The notes beneath the pieces were generated by a model. The model searched no databases. It was not told the origin of the DNA and saw nothing but the letters and a program-made list of their open reading frames with translations. Shown one piece after another: positions 26,320 to 36,717 of a stretch of 64,000 nucleotides of DNA (positions are counted from its first letter, which is position 1; every line of letters starts with the position of its first letter). The stretch comes from Pseudogymnoascus destructans (Eukaryota; Ascomycota; Leotiomycetes; Thelebolales; Thelebolaceae). The DNA lies in NCBI RefSeq assembly GCF_001641265.1, contig NW_020167544.1:62001-126000 (forward strand), written 5' to 3'. A program made the translations under genes and the position numbers.

Positions 26320-28185
26320 CTACTCGCCCGCCTTCTCAACCTCCACAACAACCCTCACGATACCCTCCATCCAGGCCTCGCCTTCCACCGTTCTACATGC
26401 CTCCTCCCACTCATCAACCGTTCCCACTTCCACCAACCCCATCGGCAAAAGCGCCTTTACCGTAGGTAATATATACATCGCCCCCTTCTCCCCCTCACCA
26501 CCCCCATTAAGCGGCTTAGCAAGAACAGACCTCACATGCTGCATCAAGCTTGAAAACACTGGACACTTCTCCTGTGGCAACGTAGTGGAATGCAATACCC
26601 TCCCCGGCGCCCCCCTCTCCACAACCACAACTCTATACACCATCTCCGCCTTCTCTGGCTTTGCTGCCGGTGGCATCGTCGAAGCAGCCACAGCAGCAGG
26701 TGACCGCAGCGTCGGATCGAGGGTATAGTGATAATCCCCCAACTTAGGATCAATATCCACCAACACCTTCTCTCTCTGCTCATCCACCCCTTCTCCCGTC
26801 TCCCTCGCCTTCTTCCCCCCCGTCGCCTTGCGCGTCTCATTCGCATACAGCCGCTGCCGCTCATTCGTCACCATCCGCCGCATCAACGGCGTCACAAGCG
26901 TAATAATCTTGTGCTTCCCCTCCGGCCACCTGAGCCTTCTACTCTCATGAGCCCCCCTCCCCGCATCAGGACCCCAACATCTCTCGCCCCATCCCTCATC
27001 CTCGAGAAACGCCTCCACGCACCCGAATAGCTTGAGCTTCACCAAATCTGTATCAGCGCGTGCCTTGTTCCCCACGCAGCCCGCGCGCTCCCCGTGAGCG
27101 GGGTCAAGCATGTACATCTTCGCCGCGGCCTGGAGGTAAAGGAACTGCTCTGGCGTGAGCTCGAGGGAGGTGAACAGCTTCGACATCGGCGGGCGTGTGT
27201 ACTTCTTACTAGCCGGCGTAGGCCTCCTGAACAGCGCAGCGGCGGAATGGACGCCTGCCGCGCGCGCGTCAGATGTCGAGACTTGTGGCCCCGAGCGGTG
27301 TGTCTCGCGGCCGTCGTCGGCGTCATTATCGGACTCGGATGCAGAGCCCCAGATGGCGTGCTCGCGGGCGAGCTGATCGGGGTCGATTTCCTTAGTCTTC
27401 TTGCGCCGCGTGCCGGGCTTAATGAAGCCGGATGCTGGGGCTGGCTCGGGGAGTTGTGCGGCGTTGGGGCTTTGCTTGCGCTTTTCGCGGTGGGTGCGGG
27501 GGATGGGCGGGCGGAAGTGGGTGGCTGAGCCGGGGGGGCCACCCCATCTGCTCGCTATTTGTGCTTTTCTGTTTCTCTTCCGGCTATCCATGCGTATATT
27601 GTCATTTTCCTGGCTCTGGCCTGCAGTCTCGGCTGCTTGGAGTAGGCTCGCGAAGTGGTCGTTAGAGAATTGGTGGGATTGCGAGTCGTGGCGTTGGCCA
27701 TCGTGAGAGCCTGTACGGGCGTTGGCTCTCGTATTCATGGGCGTCGTATCAAAGTTCGCAAGTGCCTCGAGAAGAGTGACTGGGTCGACATCGTCGTGCT
27801 CATGAAGCGGTGCTGATGGCTGGGTATAATCTATGTACTCCGTAACCTCTCGACCACTTTCATTAACGCTCGAACCTCCATTCGACCTTCTATCCCTTGT
27901 ATGTTCCTTGTTATATCCATCGAGTATTTGTGCTGGATCGGGAAACGCAGCCGCAGCACTATTAGCCCCTTCCTGTTCCTTCTCACTCCCATCAAACCCT
28001 CTCATTCCCTCGCCGTGGTCGTAGGCGTACATGTGGACATCGCCCTCACCGGCCGTTGAGCTCCTTGCCATATCCTGCAGCATAGCTGCCTGATCCAGGT
28101 CGAATTCACCATGGCCGTGGTTTATAAAGTCGTGGGATGGTGAAGCGTAGTTGTCGCCAGGAGTTGGTTGTGCCGGCGTACTCAT
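26320..28185 (-). CDS. Conserved fungal protein of unknown function, 621 aa
   Basis: One uninterrupted exon. The N-terminal ~330 residues are low-complexity, acidic and histidine/serine-rich, with a basic nuclear-localisation-like stretch (MDSRKRNRKAQIASRWGG; GTRRKKTKEIDPDQ). A conserved-looking block follows at about 330-440 (MSKLFTSLELTPEQFLYLQA, AAKMYMLDPAHGERAGCVGN, LVKLKLFGCVEAFLEDEGWG), which resembles a family widespread in Pezizomycotina without assigned function. The C-terminal ~120 residues (YRVVVVERGAPGRVLHSTT) may form a small folded domain. The basic patch and disorder hint at a nuclear role, but this is inference. Codon use and GC content match a resident gene. Confidence 0.85.
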   Translation of the reverse strand: MSTPAQPTPGDNYASPSHDFINHGHGEFDLDQAAMLQDMARSSTAGEGDVHMYAYDHGEGMRGFDGSEKEQEGANSAAAAFPDPAQILDGYNKEHTRDRRSNGGSSVNESGREVTEYIDYTQPSAPLHEHDDVDPVTLLEALANFDTTPMNTRANARTGSHDGQRHDSQSHQFSNDHFASLLQAAETAGQSQENDNIRMDSRKRNRKAQIASRWGGPPGSATHFRPPIPRTHREKRKQSPNAAQLPEPAPASGFIKPGTRRKKTKEIDPDQLAREHAIWGSASESDNDADDGRETHRSGPQVSTSDARAAGVHSAAALFRRPTPASKKYTRPPMSKLFTSLELTPEQFLYLQAAAKMYMLDPAHGERAGCVGNKARADTDLVKLKLFGCVEAFLEDEGWGERCWGPDAGRGAHESRRLRWPEGKHKIITLVTPLMRRMVTNERQRLYANETRKATGGKKARETGEGVDEQREKVLVDIDPKLGDYHYTLDPTLRSPAAVAASTMPPAAKPEKAEMVYRVVVVERGAPGRVLHSTTLPQEKCPVFSSLMQHVRSVLAKPLNGGGEGEKGAMYILPTVKALLPMGLVEVGTVDEWEEACRTVEGEAWMEGIVRVVVEVEKAGE

Positions 28186-28541
28186 GTTTGCTCACGCACC
28201 TGGCTGGATGTTTGGTGAGGATGCATACGAAGCAAACATGATTTCAAAACTAGCGGTGTTTTGAGTTTGCACCAAAAAATTATATGTAGTCACGTGATAT
28301 ATATTTTCACCTTTCAGGATGATTTAGTGGCAGATTTTACAAGCCAGATACTAGATCGTTTAGGCAGCATTGAAGTTGAAGTGTTCACAGTTTAGTACAC
28401 ACAAATTCATAGAAGGAGACACACGTAACATTGATCAGCAAGCTTTTATTCCTGCAAGCCGACAACGCTGCGGATTCGCTACAACGCCAGCCATGATCAT
28501 TACATCCCATCCCTCCGCAACCCCTTTTGCTAAGCTACCAT
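28186..28541. other. Intergenic region between the conserved gene and RPS7
   Basis: Upstream region of the minus-strand gene at 28185 and 3' flank of RPS7. AT-rich; no other feature is seen. Confidence 0.5.
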
Positions 28542-29456
28542 TTAAAACTCAGTAGCGGCAACACTCTGGGGGAACTCGAAGTTGACACCACGGCCAGTCA
28601 AACGACGGTAGACCTCGGAGTAGGTATCGAGTCTGTAGTCAACACCACCACGCTCCTTCTCGTCGAGGATGACCTTGAGGACTTTGGATCCGTCCTCCTT
28701 GGTGCGCAAGCGCTTGCCGACAATCTCGACTGGGAAGACGAGGTCGCCGAGGATGGCGTCGTGCACAGCGGTGAGTGTGCGCGAACGTGGGCGCTTCTGG
28801 GTCTGGGAAGTGCGCGAGCGGTTGGAGCGCTTGGGGCGGGGTAGAATGCGGCGCGAGGCGAGGATCACGACGTGGCGGTCGGAGAACTTCTTCTCGAGCT
28901 CACGGGTGAGGCTGGTTGGGATGTCAGTTGGATCCTGGGGTACATTGGGAGGTTTTTTGGGCAATGCTTACCGCTGCTGCACACGGTGGAAACCCTGAAG
29001 GGATGGGACGGGGACAAAGATGACAATAGCCTTCTTGCCGTGGCCAACCTCAATCTACATCGATCAAAGTCAGCATGCGATCTCCATTTACATGGTCCGC
29101 AGCCCGTCCGAATATCCAACTCTGCGCCAACACCACCACCCATCTGTACGTATGTATCTGCTCCGAACCCATTCGGCGGGTCCCTCACATCAACAACTAA
29201 ACACGACAGTGTGGCTGGCGCCATTGCGAAATCGTTCTCCGGACATCTGTCTCGCTGCGGATCCTACACAATCGTGTCAATGGGCTCGGGCTCATCTCAC
29301 CTCGCGTGCGGACACGAATTGAAGAGGGCGGAGCGCGACCTTGAGGTCGGCGGTGTTCGACTCGAGGTCGTAGAGAGCAGTCGCGATGCTGGTCTCCAGC
29401 TCGGAGGGGCTCTGGCGCGAGGGGCTCGTAGCCGCGATCTTATTGAGGGCGCTCAT
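28542..29456 (-). CDS. RPS7: 40S ribosomal protein eS7 (RPS7), 202 aa
   Basis: Exons 29456-29301, 29054-28972 and 28911-28542 join in frame to 202 residues, the usual size of eS7. The sequence begins MSALNKIAATSPSRQSPSEL, continues IEVGHGKKAIVIFVPVPSLQ after intron 1, and has the eS7 blocks RELEKKFSDRHVVILASRRI, RSRTLTAVHDAILGDLVFPV and VEIVGKRLRTKEDGSKVLKV. Introns are 246 nt (29055-29300, near the 5' end as in many ribosomal protein genes) and 60 nt (28912-28971). The protein is part of the small ribosomal subunit and needed for rRNA maturation. The gene looks intact and is a useful single-copy anchor amid repeats. Confidence 0.95.
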
Positions 29457-30240
29457 GGTTGCGGTGGTTGTCGATGGGAGGATTGGGAGCGGCGGTGCGA
29501 AATTCAAAAGAGTATATTCTTCTGTGTGGGCTGGTGAGAGGCGCTAGTGTGGCTGCTAAGCGAACCCTAGCGGATTGGTTGGTTTGGGGATTTTGAAGTG
29601 TAGTCACATGATGTATTTGTTCCAAGGTCACCTACGAATAAAATTACAACACAACATAACCTGCAAACAGAAGGAGTATATTATCTAAGATTTAGTATCT
29701 ATAAGTATTACTCTATTTAACGATGTGACGGCTAGGAGGCTGCTGAAAAGGGCAGCTTTCGTCGCTGTTTTACGCACCCCGCTTGCTCCACTTTTCAATA
29801 CTCCCACACCCCAAAATTAATCGCCGCACACCCCCGGTGCCTCAGGTTCATATCACGACCGGGGAAACAGCTCGTCTCAAATCGTTCACCTGGTTCACCC
29901 CATCCAACCTCTGGCCAACCCATCCCACCTGGCCCTCACTATCTAGGTGCCCACGAAAGCCAAAACTGGCCATCTACTCGTTGAATTGCTAACTCAAAGG
30001 TATTTAAAGGCAGCATGTCCCTTGTTCGCTCTCTTTCGTCTGTTCTTCGCCGTCTCTTCTTTTTAGCGTCTCATTCACTCGATTCTTCACCTCTCCTACT
30101 AGCTTTCGCTCGTTGTCTCTTTTCAGTTGTTAATACTCCTTGTCTGCATTTCTGTTCAATCACTTTGTACCTCCTCGACTGCTCTCGCGATTCTCTTCTT
30201 ACTAATCCAATCAACCCTCCACACTCTGTATCGACACGCC
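29457..30240. other. RPS7 upstream region and spacer
   Basis: Contains the promoter side of RPS7 (pyrimidine-rich when read on the minus strand), then spacer. From about 30000 the plus strand is CT-rich, resembling the leader of the following DUF3435 relic. No other gene is seen. Confidence 0.5.
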
Positions 30241-31060
30241 AATGACTTCCTACTCCGACGCTCGAGCGTTTTCGACCTCGATTCCCTTTTAAACGGTATC
30301 AATGATGACACCTATGACGAGTCGTGGCTATTTGACGACGAAGTAAAACACCCTCCGGAACACTATCTCGCCGAAGCAGAAAACTCGATGTGCAGCCGCT
30401 TCGGCAACGACGATACAGCCCCAAGACCCAAGTCTTGCTTGATCGAGTGAAGTTGCAGTGGGATCAGTAAGTCAACATTCAAATGACTATTGTTGCTTAC
30501 GCTAACTTGCCACTCTCTGAAGGTACTGCTCCTACATTAAGAAAGACCCAGTACAATGCTTTCGCGATGTCACGATAAGATTTCTCAAAGGCTTCTTGAG
30601 CTGGGTTTGCGACCAACGACGAGGGAAAGGCGGGCGGAGGCGGCCAGGTATCAAACATACAACGTCGTTGGAGACATTCTGGAAGTGGTACAACCTTGTG
30701 TACAAGCTCGAGGTTGGCGAGAAGATTGACGAAATGATTATACGACAAGGGCAAGATGTGAGTTTTTCTAGTTACTGCGTTAGGGCTTCTGTTTGTCTTC
30801 AGTCTAATATAATTATAGCTGATCAAGTTTGTGGCCGATCAAAAGGGTCTTGATAACTCAAAGCGGGAGAGTGCAACTATGTATGCTGAAGATCTAGCCA
30901 AATTCACCCGCGTGCTTCTTACGATAATGCAAATGACTTTCGCCATCGGTTGGCTTCGAATGCAGCAGATCCTCTTCTCTCAACTCGCAGGCATCACTGG
31001 CAATCGACCGGAGGCTTTATTAGAACTCCGTCTTCGGGCTACCTCTAGTGATGACTTGTC
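30241..31060 (+). pseudogene. DUF3435 (Starship captain-like) tyrosine recombinase, N-terminal fragment
   Basis: The frames reproduce the N-terminal part of DUF3435 proteins: HPPEHYLAEAENS, LRQRRYSPKTQVLLDRVKLQ, CFRDVTIRFLKGFLSWVCDQ, RRRPGIKHTTSLETFWKWYN and KLEVGEKIDEMIIRQGQD. After an intron (about 30758-30819) comes TMYAEDLAKFTRVLLTIMQM with FSQLAGITGNRPEALLELR. A second intron lies near 30466-30521. A one-base shift near 30395 breaks the frame. The fragment stops near 31060 at a retrotransposon remnant, before the catalytic R-H-R-Y part. DUF3435 recombinases mobilise Starship elements in Pezizomycotina; some copies are solitary. Confidence 0.8.
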
Positions 31061-32213
31061 TAGAGGCTATTTTTTCTGAATCAATGATAGACTCAGCTGT
31101 AGATACCTCATTCACTTGAGCTTTGAGCTTCTGGGGGCAGTCTCAAGCTCGATGTCCATTTTGTTGGCATATGAAGCATTTAAGTTTCATGAGCATTTCT
31201 TTTGCTGGATCTTGATGCAGTGGTCGATACAGCTTTTGTGTCTTGTTTTGCATGTTCGAATCCATTGTAGGTTGAGGGACTGAAGTTCGAAGTGCCTGGC
31301 CCTGATTTTGAGTTTGGCCCATGTTGTTCGAAAATGACTTTGGCTTCCTTTTGTCTTCTTGTTCCTTGATCCGCTGGATGTTCTGGTCGATGAGCATGCA
31401 TTTCTTTGCAAACTCGTGAAGTGTAGTAGCTCCAACTTCAGCCACTAAGGCTTTCTGCATCTGTTGGTTAACTTTGAAGCGCAAGTCATCTAGCAAAGTA
31501 TCTTCAGAGTAATCAAACTCTGTCGTGAGCCTTTGGAACTCGGCCCAGAACACTGCGAAGGTGTTGTTTCTCTGATACAGCTTCTGATACTCAGTTTGAG
31601 CTGTGTGCCTTCGATCGGGATCACTGAAGACTTTTTCCAAAAGTTCGAGAATTTCTTCTGCTGTCTGCAGTTTGTTTGTAGAGTTTGATCGAAGCCTTGG
31701 ATTGACATGTCGAACTACCAGTCCTCCCAGTCGACTCTGAATGTAGCTCATTTGTAAAGTCTGTGTTGGAAAATGATCAATGTTGGCTTCGAGCTTGAGG
31801 AGAATTTTCACAACCCAGTCTTCAAATGCTGGCTCTATCCCATCTGTGAGGATTGGAGGGTCTGGAATCCGAGCTGACAGTCGACTGTGAGAGTGGTGTC
31901 CTGGTTCATTCTTCAGGGCTTGTTGGGTTTGCTTTTCAAGATATTTCTGAATTGTTTGTTGCTCTGTGATTTGTTGCTCGTTGCTCTGGATCAGTTCCTG
32001 TAACTGGAGAATGGCATCATCCTTTTCAGCCAGTATCGAATTTGAGTCCTCTGCTAGGGCCAAATAGTCCCGAAGAATGTTCTTGTGCAAAGTCCATGCC
32101 ATTTTCTGGTTTGCAGAGCTTGGAATTGATGCTCCTTCTGCCAGGGATTCCTGGTCTTGTTCTGGATCATTTCGAGCTGCCATTGCAGCTTTTTCTTCAG
32201 CAGTATAAGCCAT
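31061..32213 (-). pseudogene. LTR-retrotransposon gag, third family, 3' truncated
   Basis: A 356-codon minus-strand frame starting MAYTAEEKAAMAARNDPEQD has a coiled-coil stretch (ILQLQELIQSNEQQITEQQ) and a gag-like core (FEDWVVKILLKLEANIDHF; VFWAEFQRLTTEFDYSED). It ends in a zinc knuckle (CFICQQNGHRA-stop-DC) in which TGA replaces an expected CGA-type codon before the last cysteine. Sequence continues DCPQKLKAQVNEVSTAES and then breaks into the DUF3435 relic. Protease and pol are missing. The 5' LTR is at 32565-32822. Confidence 0.75.
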
Positions 32214-32564
32214 AGCGAGTTGCTATTTCAATTTCGGTTTATATCGTCAAGTCAGACACATATTGCCAAAGGCCCTATTGTGCAGTTGTTGGCCGTAGGA
32301 GCCACTCGAGAGGAGTGCACTTCCCTCACAGTTATATCCTTATCGAGGGAGCGTTGTAAAAGGTCTGACTTGCGAAGGTGGTGTGTGTGTGTCGAGCTGA
32401 CTGTCGAAAGCCAACTTTGAGGGGTTGCCTGAGATCGTCCTGGAATCGACTTCAGGATAAGGTTTCTGGTTCTGGGGTTTTCAAAGAGTGGATTTCGATT
32501 TCGATTTCAGAAGAGGGTTCAGCTCAAAGAGCAGGAAAAGAGGTATAAGAGAGATTGAGTTTTA
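32214..32564 (-). other. Leader between 5' LTR and gag of the third family
   Basis: Untranslated leader of the truncated retrotransposon. A purine-rich tract is present; no frame is convincing. Confidence 0.5.
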
Positions 32565-32822
32565 TGTCACGGTTCACCAAGGCATAGGGCGCCAGTTGGG
32601 TATTATGAATTAAACTCAATCTAGAGAAGAAAGGAAAGAGAAGAGGAGCACTCGAGCAGTGGCTCGATCTATATACAGCTATGTTGTTGTGGAGTGAATT
32701 CTCTTTAGCGAGACCAGTTCTGAGAATTCACTCCACAACTGAAAACTTCGCTCCAACCCCGGAAAGCTCCCCACACCCCTGAACCCCCACTCGAGCTGCA
32801 AGGCGCACTTGATATCGTAACA
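32565..32822 (-). repeat. 5' LTR of the third retrotransposon family (258 bp)
   Basis: Minus-strand sequence starts TGTTACGATATCAAGTGCGC and ends GGTGAACCGTGACA. An inverted pair GGAGTGAATTCTC / GAGAATTCACTCC lies inside (about 32690-32735). Confidence 0.7.
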
Positions 32823-33497
32823 CAAGGTTCTGCTTGAGGCAGAACAACCTCTCCCTCCTGATTCTATATTTCGAGACGATTGATTCGAATAGACCTGCAA
32901 GAGGCTTCGTAATGAAAATGAGGCAAAGGCCATACGGGATATGTCGCTGCTGCTTGTTCCTTCTGTGGAAGTCTTGACGCAGCCTCATTCAGGTTTCAAT
33001 AACCCCGCATATTTCATTTAGGCACCTGTACTATGTAGTGGGTGTAAGCATGCAAGTCAGCATGTGACGCATACTCCATCTCGAACTTTGAAAGATTAAA
33101 GGAACAGAATACCTCAGAAACTTGCCATTCTAAAGAAACAGGTCTTATGACAATATAATCATTCTACCAACCTGCAGTATCCAAAGAGGAATAATCCGAA
33201 GTATGTTGACTCAATCCAGATATTACATGAGACTGATTTTATATCTACAGCCTCTTCGCCGTCGTACGTGATTTATTTCGAACCTTGGCCTTAAAATTCT
33301 GAACAGGATATGTATGAGTTACAGTTACGTACTATCTAATGCAAAGACAAATATTAACAAGCTTCACCAGTGTCCCTACTCAATATGCCTTATCCTGTAT
33401 GCACTCAAGAACAGGTCTGATATTCCTGCAGACATTCCAAGGATGGCGAATTTGTCAAATGTGCAACACATGTGGGAAATGACAATGAGAGGTGTGG
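32823..33497. other. Repeat-derived or intergenic stretch, uncharacterised
   Basis: No convincing coding sequence. It ends at the TGTGG target site of the solo LTR to the right. Confidence 0.4.
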
Positions 33498-34433
33498 TGT
33501 CATACTGACATTCGTTGCACTCAGTTTGCTATCAAACTCAAGAGCAAACTTAGAAATCTCCTCCTCAAACCTACAAGTCAACATACATATCTTGGCTTAT
33601 CACACCAACAACAGAAGCAATACTACTCAACGATTGCTGCAAACTCTTCTACTACATCTGTTTATGCTACATACATCACGGCATATCATTTGGACACTCA
33701 TTGAACAAGTTATTAAGAAAATCTCCTCCTTAAGGGGGTGGGCCAATACTACCACATGGCATATCTCTACCAACTAGAGGCCTAGGAACATGAACGATAG
33801 CTCTAGAAGCTTTTACAACCCTCTATGATTCATTACACGTCATCGCTCCTTAGTTACCCACAAGATTGGTTAAGTTATGACATAATTTATCTATAGGTAC
33901 TCTGACCTTGGACCTCCTTTTCACTTCCTATAGGCTAGGAACCCAAGAGATGGTTCTATGGGATTCTCTTACGTTCACTACATGATTAGCAAGCTAGTTG
34001 TGGGTCGCACTTGATTTCTAATACATTTACCAAGCCTGGTTAGTCATGGAAAGTCATGGAAAATGAGAGAACTACACTCCTTTGGCATAAATAGGATTGC
34101 CCTTTCCTTAAGAAAGGGCAAGCAGACAATACAGTAAATAGACTATCACATACTTCCACGTCTTTTACAAGCTTCCAAGCATTCATCTTGTTACTCCTTG
34201 TTTCTGAAAAGTCAGTGAGGTGTTAACCTCTGACTTACCCCTGAGTTCCCAGACTCAACATTTGTTGCAACTTGTCTGAACCACTTCACTACATCACACA
34301 CCTGATTGCTGCGTTGTGGAATAGTCTAAGCTACAACCCTTTGGCTCTGTTTCCTAAGACAGTGTGTTGTCTTAGTAAAATCATCCCTTCCTTGGGTGGC
34401 TAGATTCTCACATCTGGTGCACCCACCATTACA
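33498..34433 (+). repeat. Solo LTR, gypsy-A family, copy c (936 bp), duplication TGTGG
   Basis: TGTCATACTGACATTCG...CCCACCATTACA with TGTGG immediately on both sides (33493-33497, 34434-34438). This normal insertion shows what unrecombined family flanks look like and makes the swapped flanks of copies a and b meaningful. Confidence 0.93.
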
Positions 34434-34558
34434 TGTGGCAGCAGCACACTGCAGTACAAGGATGTTAAGGTCTCTACTCATAGATGTAGGTGCTGCTTAA
34501 AGAGCGCATAGAGAAGTGGTATCATAGGAGAGAGGAAAAAGATGTTGAATTACTACAT

Positions 34559-35343
34559 CTATGGCAATCCTGCCTCTGAGCTGTCCAATAACTTCTCAGT
34601 GAGTTTCCGCAGTTCGTCACTTGCCTCTTCGTGATGTCCCTCTTTCTGAAGAGTTGATGCTTCAAAATCAATGAGTTTTGCCTCATGCCCTGTGATGATG
34701 ATATTGTATCTGTTCAGATCTCCATGAATAATGCCTATACTATGCAGTTGCTGGACAGTATATTTGCAGGCTCTCAAATCTCTAATGTTGGGATGTCGTC
34801 CATGCAGTTCTTCAATCAAAAAGCCTATGACCCGGTTTTCTTCTTCTTCGTAGACAAACCCTATGAATTCAGGTACAAGGCTAAATTGGTGGTTCATCAG
34901 AACACCATATGCTCGAATCTCCTTCTCGAGAGCTTCAAGCTCGTGCTTGAACCTAGCCATCTTAAGAACGCATACCCTGCCGCACACAACTACACGAGAG
35001 ATTCTGTCGCTGATCCGTTCGCGATGTTCGAGTTTCAACAGGTTAAACCGATGGTCGGCGCAGGTAAGGATGGTGCGATGGTCTAGTGCATGTGGTGAGA
35101 ATTTGTTGAAAGTGCATTCAACACCATTAGGTGATTTTGTGACTGTAAGCGTCTTCCATTCCTTGTTCCATTCTGGAGACGGCATAGGTTGGACAGTATT
35201 CTAGGGCCATCTGTTCGGTGGTCTAGAGGGATGATATCAGCGTGTAGTACTGAAACGTAAACGACCCGTTTGCCTCTCCGGATTCGATAGAGGTAGTCGT
35301 TATCTTCGAGATCTAGGGACAAAACTTCTTCAGTCTCTCTCAT
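34559..35343 (-). pseudogene. Fungal protein kinase-like (phosphotransferase-fold) gene, frameshifted
   Basis: Starting at about 35343 (MRETEEVLSLDLEDNDYLYR) the frame runs through VVYVSVLHADIIPLDHRTDG. A one-base shift near 35185 then leads into SPEWNKEWKTLTVTKSP. The second part contains a kinase/aminoglycoside-phosphotransferase catalytic loop (HSIGIIHGDLNRYNIII) and a metal-binding-loop equivalent (AKLIDFEAST), so D and N of the catalytic loop are present. Such short kinase-like proteins are expanded in Pezizomycotina and mostly uncharacterised. The end LPxx-stop falls at 34559. With only one lesion it may have been lost recently, or the shift may hide an intron. Confidence 0.7.
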
Positions 35344-35669
35344 AGTTCTAAGGAATAAGCAACTACACTCCCGATTAGTTTGTACAATAGAGTTAAATAC
35401 CAAAAGAGGGCATTTTAGTAGGTTTCCCACCTGTATTATCCTATCGCTGGCGATGCCGATTGAAACGAACGTTCCGGCCGCGTGAAGTTGAATGATGACG
35501 AGTGGAGTGTATTGGATATATATGCAGTGGATAACGCGACTGGGGAGCTAAGTGATAGGCCTTGCATCGATGGGATGTCGGTTTCATCTCATGCTCATTT
35601 CATTCAGCTTCCAGTGTCATGTGTCGTACAGTATGTTGGAGGAAGTACTTATACCACGTGACACATACA

Positions 35670-36208
35670 TGCTGTTTCAATCTGCGGGAAATTGCATTGC
35701 CGCAGCTAAATGAATTGTCCAAAAAAGGTGGTGTGGCGCGTTTGTGGCTGAGAATCGCCTTAACGCTGCTTGTAGAGCCTCAGGAGGATGGGAGCACGTG
35801 GTAAAATTCGCTTGGCCGTCCGATAAAAGGTGCCGAGAGGGAGATTTGTTAAAGTTGGCCAAAGAAAGAGGAGTCAAAGGCATTGCCGAATGGGTTCATC
35901 ACGAGCAAATAAGTATTGATGGGCATCCGGACACTATTTCATATCTACGAAGAGGCATGAAATTTGGCGTACCATGGAAGTTATCGAGCAAAGCCTCCTG
36001 GGTTGATAGTGGTGCAGGGTCTAGCCGAGCTCTCTCGAGAACACGAAGTCTCCGGGGAAGATCTAGAAGCAGCAAGGGTCACCTGATGGGTTTAGGAATC
36101 AGTACGAGCAGCACCACGATTTCGTCATCTGGGCAGAAACTGAAAAGAGACGAAGGACTTGTTGATGGCATTGGCGAAATCAGGAGATCCAAATCGGGGG
36201 ACAGTTGA
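35670..36208 (+). pseudogene. FunK1-type fungal kinase, internal fragment
   Basis: The plus-strand frame VKFAWPSDKRCREGDLLKLA, KERGVKGIAEWVHHEQISID, FGVPWKLSSKASWVDSGAGS, ending SISSGQKLKRDE-like, matches the linker region typical of FunK1 proteins (large serine/threonine kinase-like family of fungi). The N-terminal lobe and the catalytic HRD-type part are not found in a clean frame, so this is a remnant. The sequence after 36208 may hold further degraded FunK1 sequence but I cannot support it. Confidence 0.65.
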
Positions 36209-36717
36209 ACCGGTGTGGAAATCGCCACGGACGCCGAAAAAGACGAGCCAGATGCAACCGGCCTTCACAGCATTCAAGAACCAGAGCCCGACAGTCTGGC
36301 TGTAGGGCACAAGGTGCATAGATAAAAGGGGTTGGAGGCCTCGGAAGAAGGCCTCCAGTCAATAGTCGCTGTACGACGTAGACCTATTGTCCTTATGAAT
36401 ACGATACCCCTTTCCTGCCTCTTGACCTGGTTCCCTGGACTCCTGTGAGACCTTGGGCTTACGCGTTACAGACAGCTACGGATCAGATCCGGATACGATC
36501 CGCCGAACAGTAGAGGGTAGAGAGGAAAATAGTATAGAAACACTTCATTTTGATCAAAAATAGAGGAAAATAAAATTTTGTTAAGGTCGTGATCCAAAGT
36601 CGAGTAGAATAACGAAGAATAGGCTGATGAATAGAATAGCAGAGAAGGGGAAATAGTCAGACTTATATAGTAAATAAATTAACAAAGGACTTAATTCCAT
36701 TATATCACTACCCAAAC
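36209..36717. other. Spacer between the FunK1 relic and the MFS gene
   Basis: No convincing gene. An inverted GAGGCCTCGGAAGAAGGCCTC-like motif occurs near 36330-36355. The 3' flank of the MFS gene is at the right. Confidence 0.4.

Noticed and set aside
27039..27542. 167-codon frame and its plus-strand neighbours inside 26320-28185
   Set aside because: They are shadow frames of the GC-rich 621-codon gene and have low-complexity composition.
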